Part shown: positions 26,901-40,300 of the stretch, in pieces | Layout of the letters: every line of letters starts with the position of its first letter | Numbering within the stretch: position 1 is the stretch's first letter | The notes under the pieces: generated by a model | What the model was told of the DNA's origin: nothing | Seen by the model: the letters and a program-made list of their open reading frames with translations, nothing else | Database searches by the model: none | NCBI GenBank assembly: GCA_029204225.1 | Contig: CM055097.1 | Span: 60,431,467 to 60,495,466 of the forward strand | Length of the DNA stretch: 64,000 nt | Origin: Diphasiastrum complanatum | Lineage: Eukaryota > Streptophyta > Lycopodiopsida > Lycopodiales > Lycopodiaceae | Direction of reading: 5' to 3' | Program-made: the position numbers and the translations under genes

Positions 26901-29900
26901 CCTTCCCAAAGCATAAGGTATCAACACGAGAGTAGTGCATTTATGCAGGTTGCTAGTTCTGACGAGAGCGAACAACCAAAGGACCAAGGGGATGCAAAAC
27001 ACCAAAAAGTGTGTTTTCGCTCAGGGAGTTGGAAGGCCAAATCATGAAGAGGTCGTACCGTTGGGGGGCTCTGCCCTCCAAACCCCCCGCCGGGGGGGCT
27101 ACCGCCCCCCGAACCCCCCAGGACCTGCTGCTATATAAAAACTGTAATCTAGCCATCTCATAACCATCATGGTCTCATAGTAGACCCTATACTAACAACT
27201 GTGCTCAAATGGCTTCTCCTCATAATGGGGGCCTTATAGATTTGAGCTCACGATTAACTAGTGACTACTAAACTGAGAGGTGCATTATTTAGTTGTCTAA
27301 CACATTTTGTAGCTGAAAGCATCGGCAACCTGCATAAATGCACTATTCTCGTCAAGAGCTTCAAGCTGATACCCATATTGGCCACTAAATTAAAAAAAAA
27401 ATTTAGATTTTTTTAAAAACAAAATATTAAAAAATGGTACCGCCCTGGTGCAACAGATTTTTGGGTGGCACCATAACCGCAGTACCACCATTATGGTACC
27501 GACGGTACCATAATGGCGGTACCACATGGAACTATGATATATATATATATATATATATATCATAGTTGCAGCGAATCGCGATTCGCTGGGACTGCGATTC
27601 GCGGGTCGCGATTTGCGACCCAGAATTGCAAAAAAAAAAAAAAAAAAAAAATATTTCTGTGTGGAAAAATAGCTTATTGCTGAAATTTTTTTAGGGGATC
27701 AATGGTCAAACCAGCGTTTTGCCTCTCATAAGTGCAGTAGATGAGGCACAAACAGATCTTATTTTCAGTAGCTATCCGGTTGTCATTTGCTCTGGTTTTC
27801 AGTAAATGTTAATGCTACAGTTTGGACTATCAACTGTATGGATGATGATCACTTTTGCAATTGGTTCACTGGAGATGTGAGTGCAATGTACATACAGTTG
27901 GGGGCATAAATATTGGGCCCTTCTCGGCGCGCATTTCGACCCCATTTTTATCTACAGGGAGGCGGTGGCATTTTTATCTACAGTGTCTATATAGCAAGAA
28001 GCTCTAGGGGGTTCGGGGGGCGGTAGCCCCCTGGTGGGGGGTTTGGGGGGCAATGCCCCCCAACGGCGGGGTCCGGGGGCCTCTTCATGATTTGGCCTTT
28101 CAACGCCCCGAGTGAAAACACACTTTTTGGTGTTTCGCACCCGAAACAGTCGGCAAACTACACAATCATAATCCCCTCGATCAGAGCTTTCATCTGATAC
28201 CCATATTGCCTAAAAAAATTTAAAAAACAAAAAAAAACAAAAATCGATTCTACACGATTCTGGGAAAATCCCGAATCGCGTTCTGAATCGCGATTCTGAA
28301 TCGCGATTCGGGAATCGCGCTGCAACTATGATATATATATATATATAAGGAAGCGGGTGGCGGAAGCGGACGCACCAGGGGTGCGTCCGCGTCCAAACGA
28401 TTCTTTTTTTCTTCAAATTTTTTTTTTCAAAAAAAAAAAAAAATACAGGCACCTGCCTACACTGTCCCCCATCCCAAAAGCAAAATAAAAGCAATTTATG
28501 GCCCCTCTTTTCCCCCCGGTATTAATTATCAGAGGGTACCAAAAAAATTTGCAAAAAAATTTGTAACAGACCTAACCACTGGGCCATGCCTCTCATAACT
28601 AAGAAATCACTAAACAACCATGGCTAGTGAGCAGTGACAAGCTAGAGACTACAGTGACAAGCTATAGACTACTGTGACAAGCTCTATAGTACTGTGATTC
28701 CGTTGATGAGATCGGTTTCTTCCCGGATGAACTTCAACAACTTACTAATTAGTTATGGCACTACTTCAACATGCTGCAATACGATGTTGAGATTTTGCGT
28801 ACTAGCACAGGGGCTCCGAAACATCTCCCAGTTTTCAGGTCCCGACCGCACAAAGTGTCCCCGAAGCCCTCTTTAACGTCGAACTTCGGACAGACGTTGC
28901 GGGCCGACTGTCGGTCGTTTCCTCGTCCTGTTTGTTCCCACAGGTTCATATCGAGGTTGTCCACTGGCCGAAATAGACGGCACCCGAATCGGATCCCGTT
29001 TGGAGAAACGGGACCGTCGGACAGAGAGTTGCAAAACTAGTCCATTTCGCTTGACCTAATTGCACTTCTCTTCAGTGGAAGGGTAATTTTGACCGAACGA
29101 TACCCGAATCAAGCCAGGCTCGATCCCTTGGGTTCGATACAGTACTCTATCTTATATGCTGTGATCGGTTTCCCCCCAGAACAGCCTACTAATTACTTAT
29201 GCAAAACTGTTTCATTCACTGCAAACCGTCCGTCTGTTCCTCGTCCTGTCTGCTCCTACAGGTTCCTGGCGAGGTCGTCGGTTGGCCGAAACGGACGACA
29301 CCCGAAACGAAGTCAGTTTGGAGAAACTGGGCCGTCGGACAGAGACCAGCAAAACTGGTCAATTTCACGTGACCTAATTGCGTTTCTGTCCCGTCGAACG
29401 GCCATTTTGACCAAACGGCACCCGAATCGAGTTAGGCTCGGTCCCTTGAGATCGTATCGGGATCACGAATCGTTGGACTATATTCCCGGACCATTCTGTC
29501 CATTCCGAATGTTTTCAGGTCCTATCCTGACAAAGTGTCCCCGAAGCCCTGTTTTGACCCTGAACTTCGGAAGGACGTACTGGGCCTGCCGTCCGTCCGG
29601 TCCTCACCCCGTCTGCTCCCACAGGTTTCTATCGAGGTTGTCCACTGGCTGAAACGAACGACACTTGAAACGGATCCCGTTTGGAGAAACGGGACCATTG
29701 GACAGATAGCTGCAAAACTAGTCCATTTCGACTGACCTAATTACGTTTCTAACTCGTCGAACGGCCATTTTGACCGGACGATGCCCTCATCGAGCCAGGC
29801 TCGGTCCCTTGGGTAAATACCCGCTCCACGAACCAGTGGACTCTAATATGTTCTACGCAGGTTTAAGTGTATGCTACACAAGTGCAGCTTTGATGTTGAA

Positions 29901-30161
29901 TCTGCACATACCTGTGGTGCAATGCCTACGACACAATGAGGACGTGGGTTTAGGGTTTAGGGTGTTTATGGATGAGTTTATGATGATTATGCTTGTGGCT
30001 TGTTTTGATGGTTATGGCTGTGGGGTTGTGGGTTTAGGATGATTTGTTAGGGATTAGGGTGTTATATTAACTGTGCCATTTGTTGGGGTGTCGGGTTTAG
30101 CACGTTATGTTAAATGGTTGAACATGATGCATATGTTATGAATGAGATGCAGATGTGCTGG

Positions 30162-30247
<86 letters not shown>

Positions 30248-33200
30248 TGCAAACCATTCAAACTTTACAGAGATAACCATTTGTAAGCAACCACGATAAA
30301 TTTGCCATGACACAAATATACAGTAAAAAAATATATACATCTCATCTGATGCCACTGTACATGATGCTAAAGTGTGTATCAGTATCTACAAGTCTGTGCT
30401 AAAAAAATCATCCCTCTGCGTGCCAGATGCATCTACAGGGGTGTCAAATACAAAGTCTGGCTGGGAGTCTGGAGGCATCTGGGACTCCTCTAGGTTTGGG
30501 CCAACGCCTGCCAAGAGACGACTAGAAAAATCATCAGTACGTCCCCTCTTGGCTGGCCTGCCTCTGGGTCTGTCGGAAGGAACCCTCTGTGGTACACTCC
30601 TGCCTAGGGGTCTTTCTCTGCCATGGGGGGGGTCTCTGGGAAGACCTGCCTGCCTGTGATGCTCTGAGTCGTCTCTGCGCTATCTGTCTTTGGGTAGCAG
30701 CCTCTGTCTCCCTCGCAAACTTTGACCAGCCATCATCGGAAAGGGGGCGTGATGCGGGGGTACTGGGTGGGGCACGTGGACCATCCCCTGTTGGGTCGAC
30801 CGCTTGTCTGAATCATATGTGGGCTCATCATCAGAGGAGGGCAATGGAACGTCAGCAGGGAGGGTGGTGGTCTCATTGGCATCGGCATCATCCTTGGGCT
30901 CACCCCGCAGAGCACGTCGAGCGGCATCGTCTGGATCAACCTCTGGCTCTGGCTCATGATCGGCCGCTGCAACCAGGCACTCATCGGGATTGACCTGCAC
31001 AAGTCAATCATTCGTGAGAATAGCCGAAGCAACCGTGAGGGCATTAAACTGAATGTCTCAAACCAGTGCGAAAGCAAAACTACAGAGCAACGAAATATAC
31101 TTGCAGCAGTAGGGCGCGTGCGCCTCCTGCCCTCATGCTCTCCGTGATGTATCGAACCACTCTGTTGTTGGTGTTGCAGTACACCAGGTCATTGCACCGC
31201 TCCGTTGTCAGACGGTTCCGCCTGTTCGTGTGAACAAGGCTGAACGCTAACTAGTTCCGCTTGCACACGCAGGCGGAACAGTCCTGCATTAATTGGCAAC
31301 AACTCGAGTGAGTACCGACCTTGTAGAGAAAATGCGAAAACTGGTTGGATGAATGAGATCAGACAACATACCTGTGAAAGGACTCGGAGCGCGAGTGTCC
31401 TCAGGTCTGGCTGCCCGACGCCGTAGCTCTCCCACCATGATACAGGCAAAAGCCTGTTCTCTCGGACACGTGCAAGGTCCTCGCCGAACAGCCCCAGAGA
31501 GTACCTGCAGTTGAGCAACGATATACATGAGTACACTTGAGCTTGTGCAGGGAAATTGAACGAACGACAGCGTACGATAGATCAAGAGTTTACCTGTAAC
31601 CGAGCCTCTGCACCTCGAGCCTGCTGCGGAACCCAGTGTCGCTGCTGAGGAGGCGGATGTATGCGAACCAGTCCGCACGCAACTCTGCATCGTCGTACTG
31701 CCTCTCGCTCTGAAACAGCGGATGCGGTATGTGGGCCACACTGTGAATGGGTCGATGAAACTTCTCCCATTGTCGCTGCCACAAGCGCCTGATAGGCTCC
31801 AACCTGTGGACCAAACCACGCGGAGGCAACAATTACATACCATCGTGTTGCGGCAGCAAGAAGAAACAGAGTGCGAAATGGAAGGATGGGGAGACGGAAG
31901 AAAGTTATACCTGGCAGGGTCCAGCTCAGAACGGTGGAGAGACTTGCCTATGCGGTCCATGACTCCGTAAATGAGGCCCATCGTGCACCCCTCGCGATCA
32001 ATGAGCCTCAGAACAGAGTAGATGGGGCGCATGACGCCATCAGCTGCTGCATATCCACCCAGAAAGGTTCCATGAAGAGGATCTCGTGGTAGGCCAAGCC
32101 CTCTGGGGTCGTGGACAGGTCCATGGCGGTGAACTCTGCCGAAGTGGCCATGTGCCGCAATTCACCCTTGAGCTTGTGTAGCCGCTCAAGCATGATGAAC
32201 TGGTAGGCGAAGCGGGTGCGAGCGGGCATCTTCAAGTCGAGCCTGCATTGACAAATGGAATGAGAGCCACACATGAAACGAGCAAAAAAAAGAGAGCATC
32301 TTGAACGAGCCAAAAAGTAAGTGGCAGGTTACCTGCTGAATGTGCGGAAAAGTGCCGTCATGCGGCGCTTGCGTGTGACGAAGTCCACAACCGCAAGTGC
32401 CCTCGTGAGAATCTCACTGACCCAAGGCAGGCGCCCAATGGAATGCAGGAGGAGGTCCAGTGAGAGTGCGGCGCATGGAGTCCACACAATGGAGGGGTAG
32501 TCTGCCATAAGAAGCTCCCCCATACCGCGGCAGTTGGACGCATTGTCCGTCACAACCTTTTGCGATACGTTCACACGGTCAGTTCACAGCTCGAAAACAC
32601 ATTGCAATCAATCAAAAACTACGTTGAACTATTGTATCAACATCAAGCAACAAATGAGCAAGCAACTAATGAAAGAATATTATACCTGGACAATGCGCTG
32701 TGGCCCGACCTCCTCTATCGCCGCGCGAATGATGCCGTAAATGTACTCGGCCAAATGCACTCTCCTTGCCTCGGAGGTGTCGATGCTGCGCAAGAACATG
32801 GAACCGTAACAACTGGAAACAATCACGTTGATGAGTGGACGTCTGCGACGATCAGTCCACCCATCAGCCATGATGGAACAGCCGTATCTATCCCAAGCTT
32901 CGTGCAGTGCGGCCAGTCTCTCTCTGACCGATGCAACCCGGTCCTGGAGCAAAGGGCCTCCTAGTGCGTCGGCTGTGGGTGGTGTGTAGCCGGGCCCGCA
33001 GACTGCAACTTTCGAGATAGCCTCTCGAAAGATGCGGGATGATGCCATGATAAAGGGGAGGTTCAGGTCATAGAACATCTGTGCTATGGTCCTGGTGGCC
33101 TCTCTATGCTGCCCCTCTCTGAAAGATCCCGGCATGGACATCTGTCTGGTGCCTCGGGATGTGGATGGCTGGGAGGATGCGGATATACGATGCGGATCTG

Positions 33201-33707
33201 GAGGTGGTGGCATAGGTGTAGGTGCGGAAGCGGAGGATGTGGATGGCAGAGGCGTAAGTGCAGCAGTGGAGGCCGTGGATCCATGGGGAGTACTGGCGGG
33301 GGCGGTGGCGGGGGCGGGGGCGGGTGCGAATGCAGCGGCGGTGGCGGGTGCGGATGCAGCGGCGGTGGCGGGTGCAGATGCGACGGTGGGGGCGGTGGCG
33401 CTGGGTGTAACAGTGGCAGGGGCGGTGGCAGTGGGTGCACCAGTAGAAATAGAGTCCGTGGCATCTGTGGATGGCTCGTCAGGCTCAGCAGCTGTCTCGG
33501 AATATGTCTCCATAATGCGAGCCCTCTCCGCAGCGGAGATGACCATACAAATGCCGATCCCGTAGCGTCCCCACGTGGGTCGGACTCGCAACCCCCCCAG
33601 ATGTGCTCGAACCCGAGAGGCATTCCCTGTGAACTGCTTTCGACAAAAAGGGCAACGCCACTTTTTGTCGGGCATGACCTCCACCTCATCCCAAATGGGA
33701 CGAGCAA

Positions 33708-33781
<74 letters not shown>

Positions 33782-33901
33782 CACAGAAGCACGGAAATCC
33801 AAGCTCTCTCCCGCCCTAAACCCAAGCACCCTTAAACCTAAATTCTAAACTCACACACACACACTGTGCACACACACAAATCCTCTCTCTCCGTCCCCCC
33901 C

Positions 33902-33964
<63 letters not shown>

Positions 33965-33972
33965 ATGCCTCT

Positions 33973-34056
<84 letters not shown>

Positions 34057-34292
34057 TCCGCCCTCTTCCACCCACTCTAGTTCTGCGAACTGTCCGCAAG
34101 GGGCCCGCGGGTTTTTGGTTTTTTGTTTTTTTTGTTAAATAATTAAAAATACGCGTCCGGGGCCCGAACGCATTTTGGGCCCCGGACGCGTCCAGCCTTA
34201 AAAAAAAAAATAAAAAAAAAAAAGGACGAGTCCGACCCCGCGTCCAGGTCTGGACGCGGACGCGGGCCGAAGTGCCCGGACCCTCATGTATG

Positions 34293-34324
<32 letters not shown>

Positions 34325-37300
34325 ATATATATCATAGGTCCCGCAGTACTGGGTACCGCGGTACCAAAAAAAACAAAAAATTTGTTTTTTGTTTTGCGAA
34401 AATAACACGAGAAAAGCATGAATCATCTTGCACAGAGCAGACCATTTCTAACTAACCATTCAAATTGCACTTGTCATTCGTGAGAATAGCCGAAGCAACA
34501 TGATGGCATTAAACTGATTGCATGCCATAGCACGAAAGTAAAATGATAAAGAGCATAGAAACTTCACAAAAAATTTACTCGCAAAATACCAAGGTCCTTT
34601 ACATTATAGTAGTTGAAATTCATGTTGCATGTTGGATCTTTCCATGATTTAGGATTCTAGGCTTGGTTGGTTTTCCATGCTTTTAGCCCTCATGTTGTTT
34701 GCGATGCGTCGAACCAAACGGTTGTTGGTGTTGCAGTACACCAAGTCATTGCACCGCTCCTGCGTGAGGCGGTTCCGCCTGTTCGTGTGAACAAGGTTGA
34801 ATGCTGACCACAAATGAAGTATGTGGGCTACATTGTGAATCGGCTGGTGAAACTTCTCCCATCGCCGTTGCCATAACCGCCTAATAGGCGCCAACCTGTG
34901 GAACATACCATGTGGAGGCAAAAATTACATAATTGCGTGCTGCGGCACCAACACGAAATAGAGTGCGAATGGAAAGAAAGTTTGCGAGATGGAAAAAGGA
35001 ATACCTGGCCGCGTCCAGATCAGAACGCGCGAGAGACTCGTCTATGCGGTCCATGAACTCGTATATGAGGCCCATCGTGCACCCCTCGCGATCAACGAGC
35101 CTCAAAACAGAATACATGGGGCACATGACATCCCCCTACCTGTCTCCCCGTATAACCTATGCCATGTGCCCAACACCGATATCATCTGCCTCATCCCACT
35201 CTGATCTGGTGAACACAACCCGAATCGGCTCATCCTCATCTTGCTCATCCTCTGACACTAGCTCATCTGCCTCATACAATGGAGGCTCTCGGTGATCAAG
35301 CCCAAGCTCTCTCTCTCTCTCTCTCTCTCTCATCTCGGCAAGCTCCCTCTCTCGCTCTCTGCCATCAACTGTGTTGCCAAGTCATCTGCAGGCATGGGAT
35401 GGACGCTGTCTGTAGGCAAGTCAACCTGGCACTCCAAATCCAATATCTTCGTCTGCAAGGTTAAAATTGAGCATATTAGGGAAACAACATGATCAGGAAT
35501 TGAAACCAACATATTAGGTAGACGTCAACCAACATGCTATAGGAGAATAGCCTATCACCTACAATGTGCTCATAATGGTCGGCAGTCTCCTGGTGAGACG
35601 TGCGTTGGTGCTACAGAGCACCAACCGCTCTAGCTGACTCATTGACAGCCTGTTTCTTCTCCTCGTGTGAATGAGGGCCCATGTGCTCCAATTACGCTCA
35701 CAGACAGAGGTAGCACAATCCTGTGGTACGTGCAATCAAATAGTTTAGCACATGTGCACGGGTGGAATGTCAAGCAAACACACTAAGGGAGGATGAGATG
35801 AGATGCATACCTATGAAAGGACACATAGTGCAAGACGCTGTATGGAGGGATAGGTGCTACCGAACATGGTCCACCAGGTAATGGGGAGTTGCCTCCTCTC
35901 TGTATCCTGAGCAGCCGGGTGACCAAACGTGCCCATGCCGAAACGAAATGCAACTAGCTCCTCTATTAGGGACCCAACTCCCTTGGGTCCCAAACCCAAA
36001 CTTGAGACTGGACGATGACTGGGCCTGTAGACTTGACCGGTGACTCGTGAACCTGCATGGTTGCCGCGTGTCATGATCTAGGTGTGCACATGGCTTGGAG
36101 TCTCTCTCCTTGGAGGTATACAAGGGGAGGAGGACTCATTTGCCATCCATTCTATCTACCTAGGAGGAGGTGGATTGATAGCGTGTGCACGGCCAGGATG
36201 TTTGATAGCGTGAGGCAGGCGATGGCTGCGAGCCTAGGTGGTGGTATGGGACGCTGTCTAGGATGGAGGTCGGATCCAACTTGGTAAGGTCACAGGCCAG
36301 GGCACGGTGGGTGGACCCGGATTAGGTCCTATGGCGGGGTGGAACGTGAATCGTTCAGTCTCTTGTGGTTAACCGGCACCTGGAGGTTTGCAGTAAGTAG
36401 GGATTGTAACATATGGTATCAGAGCCACTGCATGCTGAAAGCAGGTGCGTTGATCCGTAGTCTTGTAAGTTTCGGTGCCTTTGACGGATTTCAAAACGGG
36501 TTTAAAATGCGTTTTTTATGCGCCTTTTTGTGTTATTCTTTCCGCTATTTTTTTACAGAAATTGAAGTAAAAGTTAAAAAAAAAAAAACAGTTGGGGCCC
36601 CAAGGAGGGCCTGCCCTGTGGCACTGTCTAGGGTAGGACAAGTGGCGGTCCTTCCTACTACTTTTCCGCTCAGAATCGTGTGATTTTCTGGTCACGATGG
36701 GCCCTCCTCAGCAAATAACATAAACCTGAAAATTTTCATCAGAGTTTTGAGAACCTCAAATACTATGTAACTACAACGCGTATTCTACACATAGTGGATC
36801 CTAACAAGCCGTATGTACTTGAAACGGATGCCAGTGACTATGCTATAGGCACAGTCCTATACCAGGATGGTAGGCCGGTAGCTTTTGAAAGCAAAAAGTT
36901 GGACCCTGCTCAAAGGCGGTATTCCACCTATGACAAGGAACTTTTTGTTGTTATTCATGCCCTAAAAGTTTGGAGACATTATTTGTATGGCTCCCAGTTT
37001 ACTATAGTTACTGACCATCAAGCATTAGAGTATATTAACGATGCGGTCGACCTTAGAGGTCGTAAGATTAGATGGTTAGAGATGCTCCAAGAATTTCATT
37101 ATGACATTGAGTACCGGAAGGGTACTTCTAATAGTGTCGCGGATGCCTTAAGCCGGATTGGAGAGGTTAATCAATTAAGCTTTTCTGAGATCCAATCTGA
37201 GTTGTATCTGTCCTTAAGAGATTTGTGTAAGACCGATAGGTACTTCGGTCGTATTTGGCTAGACGTCCTGGCAGGTTCTTCTAGATCTAGTGATGAGCTT

Positions 37301-40300
37301 GGGATGCAGGATTCCAAGATTTCTCCTCAAGACAAGATACAGAGAGACTATTCTATTAGGAATGGGTTACTTTTCCAGAATGGAAAAGTTTGTGTGCCAG
37401 AAAATGATGATATAAGGGCCCAAATCCTGCATGAATGTCATGACAGCCCGTGTGTAGGGCATCCTGGCACTCAAAGGACACTTGACTTAGTAAAAAGGAA
37501 CTTTTACTGGCCAAACTTAAAAGGTCAAGTGAAGGCATATGTTCGCAAGTGTGCGCAATGCCAAGTTAATAAAGCTGAAAGACTTAAGGCAGCTGGTTTG
37601 TTAATGCCCTTGGAAATTCCCGAAAGAAAGTGGGAAAGCATTTCCATAGAATTTGTGGTTGGGCTACCTCTCGGACGGGGAAGCAAAATGATGCCATTTG
37701 GGTAATAGTTGACAGGTTAAATAAAATGGCGCAGTTCATACCAATCAAGCAAACTGTCAAAGCTTCTGAACTTGCTCAACTTTTCGTTGTAAAGTTGTTC
37801 AGGTTGTTTGGTTTGCCGAATGACATTGTTAGTGATCGAGATCCAAAGTTCACTGGCAAATTCTGGCAAGCGGTCTTTGAGAAATTAGAGACCACTTTAA
37901 GTTTGGGGTCATCAGATCATTCTAAATCGGATGGTCAAACAGAGAGGACAAACCATTCTATGGAAGATATGCTTCGGATATAGGGGAAACAGGAAACACA
38001 TTCCCATCCATAAACATGGGGAAATGGCATTTATCAAAACTATGACGTGAATCCAGTTGTTTACCTACACATATATTATAAAAAGTGGGTTACTGGTCTT
38101 TCAGAATTGTCTATAGCTTAATAGTTTATCAGGGTTGAGCTGTGGAGCTTCTTTCTCTAACTTGTTATATTTTTTTTTTATGTATGGTGTTCTTTTTTTT
38201 GTCGGAAGTTATCAAGCAAGATGGTTCATCTGTATGTACAAAACCATTTGAATTTTATGATGGAAGTAAAAGCCTGCTTTGCTCTTTCTGCCACCATTAT
38301 CTCTATGGCATCTTGTGCAGTCAATGGTCATCAGAAAGTGCTGTCATATGGTGAGGTGGATGCTTTGGATACTCCAACAAGGGAGAGTAAGAGGCGGCAT
38401 TATGTAATTTGTAGGTTAATATGTATGTGCATTGCCGAAACTGGAGATGGAGATGTTGTTTTGCAACTGTTGGGTCCTTGTCTCTGTGAAAACCTGGTAA
38501 GTAGAAAGGATATACTTTGAAAATCATTTTTATTCTTTTACATTTAGTGTTACTTTCCTGAAAAATACTTGAGAACAAGAATTTTCATTTCCTAATGTGC
38601 CATCAGTCTTCTCTTCTTAAGTTTTCTGTGGCATGTAGGTAAAGTTTAGGACACAGGTGATGCTCACTACAACAATGAGAGTAGTTGCAGCCCTTAGTGC
38701 AGGGAAAGAAAGTAATAAAAGACTGTTACCACAACCGCTTGCCAATCTCTTATCACAATCAACCATACAAGAACTTCTTGCATCTGAGGTGTGTAAATCC
38801 TACCTGCCGGTCTTGGTGTATTTGAAAAATAGGTGTTGCATTTCATGATTTGGACAAAATTACTAGGATGGTTGCTTGTTGGACATGTTCTAGTGTTAGA
38901 GCATAAAGTTAAAATGAATGCACCGCATCAACATGAGGCCAATTGAGTAAGCAAACACCAAAAATAAGAGAATATGAATTACCAAAGACAACCATCGAGC
39001 CAATCCACGCTCGACCCCAAGTTGGAAGTTGTTCCATACGCAACATGCTAGATCTCTCTCCCTTAGGGACCAGCTGTGGCGCCCCATACCACCAAAGCCC
39101 AACTCACTCATAGATTTGCCTCGCCTGAGTCGTAGAGGATCCACAGGCTCACCCCATATTCTAAGCCTAACCCGAGGAATAATGTTGACGAATGTGCAAA
39201 CCCAACCCACTCTTGTATAGCTACAAACCAAGCCATTTTTTGATGGAGCTTTCACCTATTCGAAAGTCAAGATCAAGGCTTTGATCTTGGCTTGGCATGA
39301 TTGCAAGAAAGGGTAGATTTCATGGAGGAAGTCATGTATGACAAGTTCTTGGATGCTAAGAATACTATGAAGTCAGGGTTCAGAAAATTGAGTAAACCAG
39401 AATCAAGTTCTATGGCAAGGAATGTTTGTACCAATGTTTTCCCTCATCTTGCAAGTACACCTAACCTGGTAGCAGAGGAGTGGCAGTCATTAGATTACTT
39501 GGCTTTTGGAGAGTTCTGAAATAAAGGAGCTGCCAAAGAAGATATTTGTTGGCTTGGGAAGTTTGATCTTGTATTTGATTATCAACATAAATGCAATGAG
39601 GCAACTGTTATTTCCTCTACACTGAAGTTCAAAAGTTTAGCTTACAGGTGGTGGTCAAGTTTTAGGTGACAACAAAAGGCAACTAACATGCCTATTCTTG
39701 ACACTCGGGCTAGATTTGACGAGGTGCTTATTCTTTGATCACAAATCCTTTTCCACACACAAGGGACCAATTTTATTAACTCGTACTACTTTAAGGCACT
39801 TTGGCCTATTTCATATCCAATATTAAAGATACATTGTGAGTACACTTTATAACTATAGCTGTAAGAAACTGTCTTTATGCCAATAAGTTGGCATAACACG
39901 TGTCTTACTGACAACATACTTGAGCACGCTTTCTCTAGGTATTCTTCTGCACATGAATGCTGTGTCCACCTCTATTACATCTCATTGTCTATGTATCTTC
40001 ATGTATGTATAAAGTGACTTTTTGTTATGTCAATTGCCCTCACTCACTGTATATTTTATCCTGCTCTCTGACTCCTCCAAAACTTTTTTATTTTGTTCGT
40101 TCTTTTGTAGTTTCACTTAAAAAAGAAAGCTTTCACCAAGTCGATCTTTAGATGATTCTTCTTTCTTCTTGTCATAGTAAGTCATCCTCCAAAAATTATC
40201 AACTAGTCGGCCAAGTTTACGACAATAGGTGCTCTTACCTGTGTTGTTGCTATTGTTATAATTTTTTGCTTGCTTCCTGCATTGAGAGCCACTGACTTGT

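Larger units (their letters stand above)
28347..34292 (-). mobile_element. second hAT family element (GGACGCG family), 5.9 kb, near complete
   Basis: The right end (34140-34292) carries CGCGTCC/GGACGCG palindromes and ends GACCCTCATGTATG before (TA)n. The left end begins AAGGAAGCGGGTGGCGGAAGC after (TA)n at 28347. Between them, from right to left, lie a microsatellite-rich leader, a multi-exon minus-strand transposase (33711 to about 30370) and a 3' region with a 339-bp tandem repeat. The termini match the 266-bp MITE at 22924. Confidence 0.75.

Noticed and set aside
28810-29650. A 187-codon plus-strand frame at 29089-29652 as a gene
   Set aside because: It crosses units of the 339-bp tandem repeat and repeats imperfectly with them; no domain is recognisable.
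30114-30355. Frames made of alternating Ser-Leu or Arg-Glu
   Set aside because: They are translations of (CT)n/(GA)n microsatellites, as also at 33.7-34.1, 42.7, 54.6 and 59.6 kb.
33106-33819. A 237-codon plus-strand Gly-rich frame
   Set aside because: It is antisense to the Ala/Thr/Pro linker of the second-family hAT transposase; no start context or homology.
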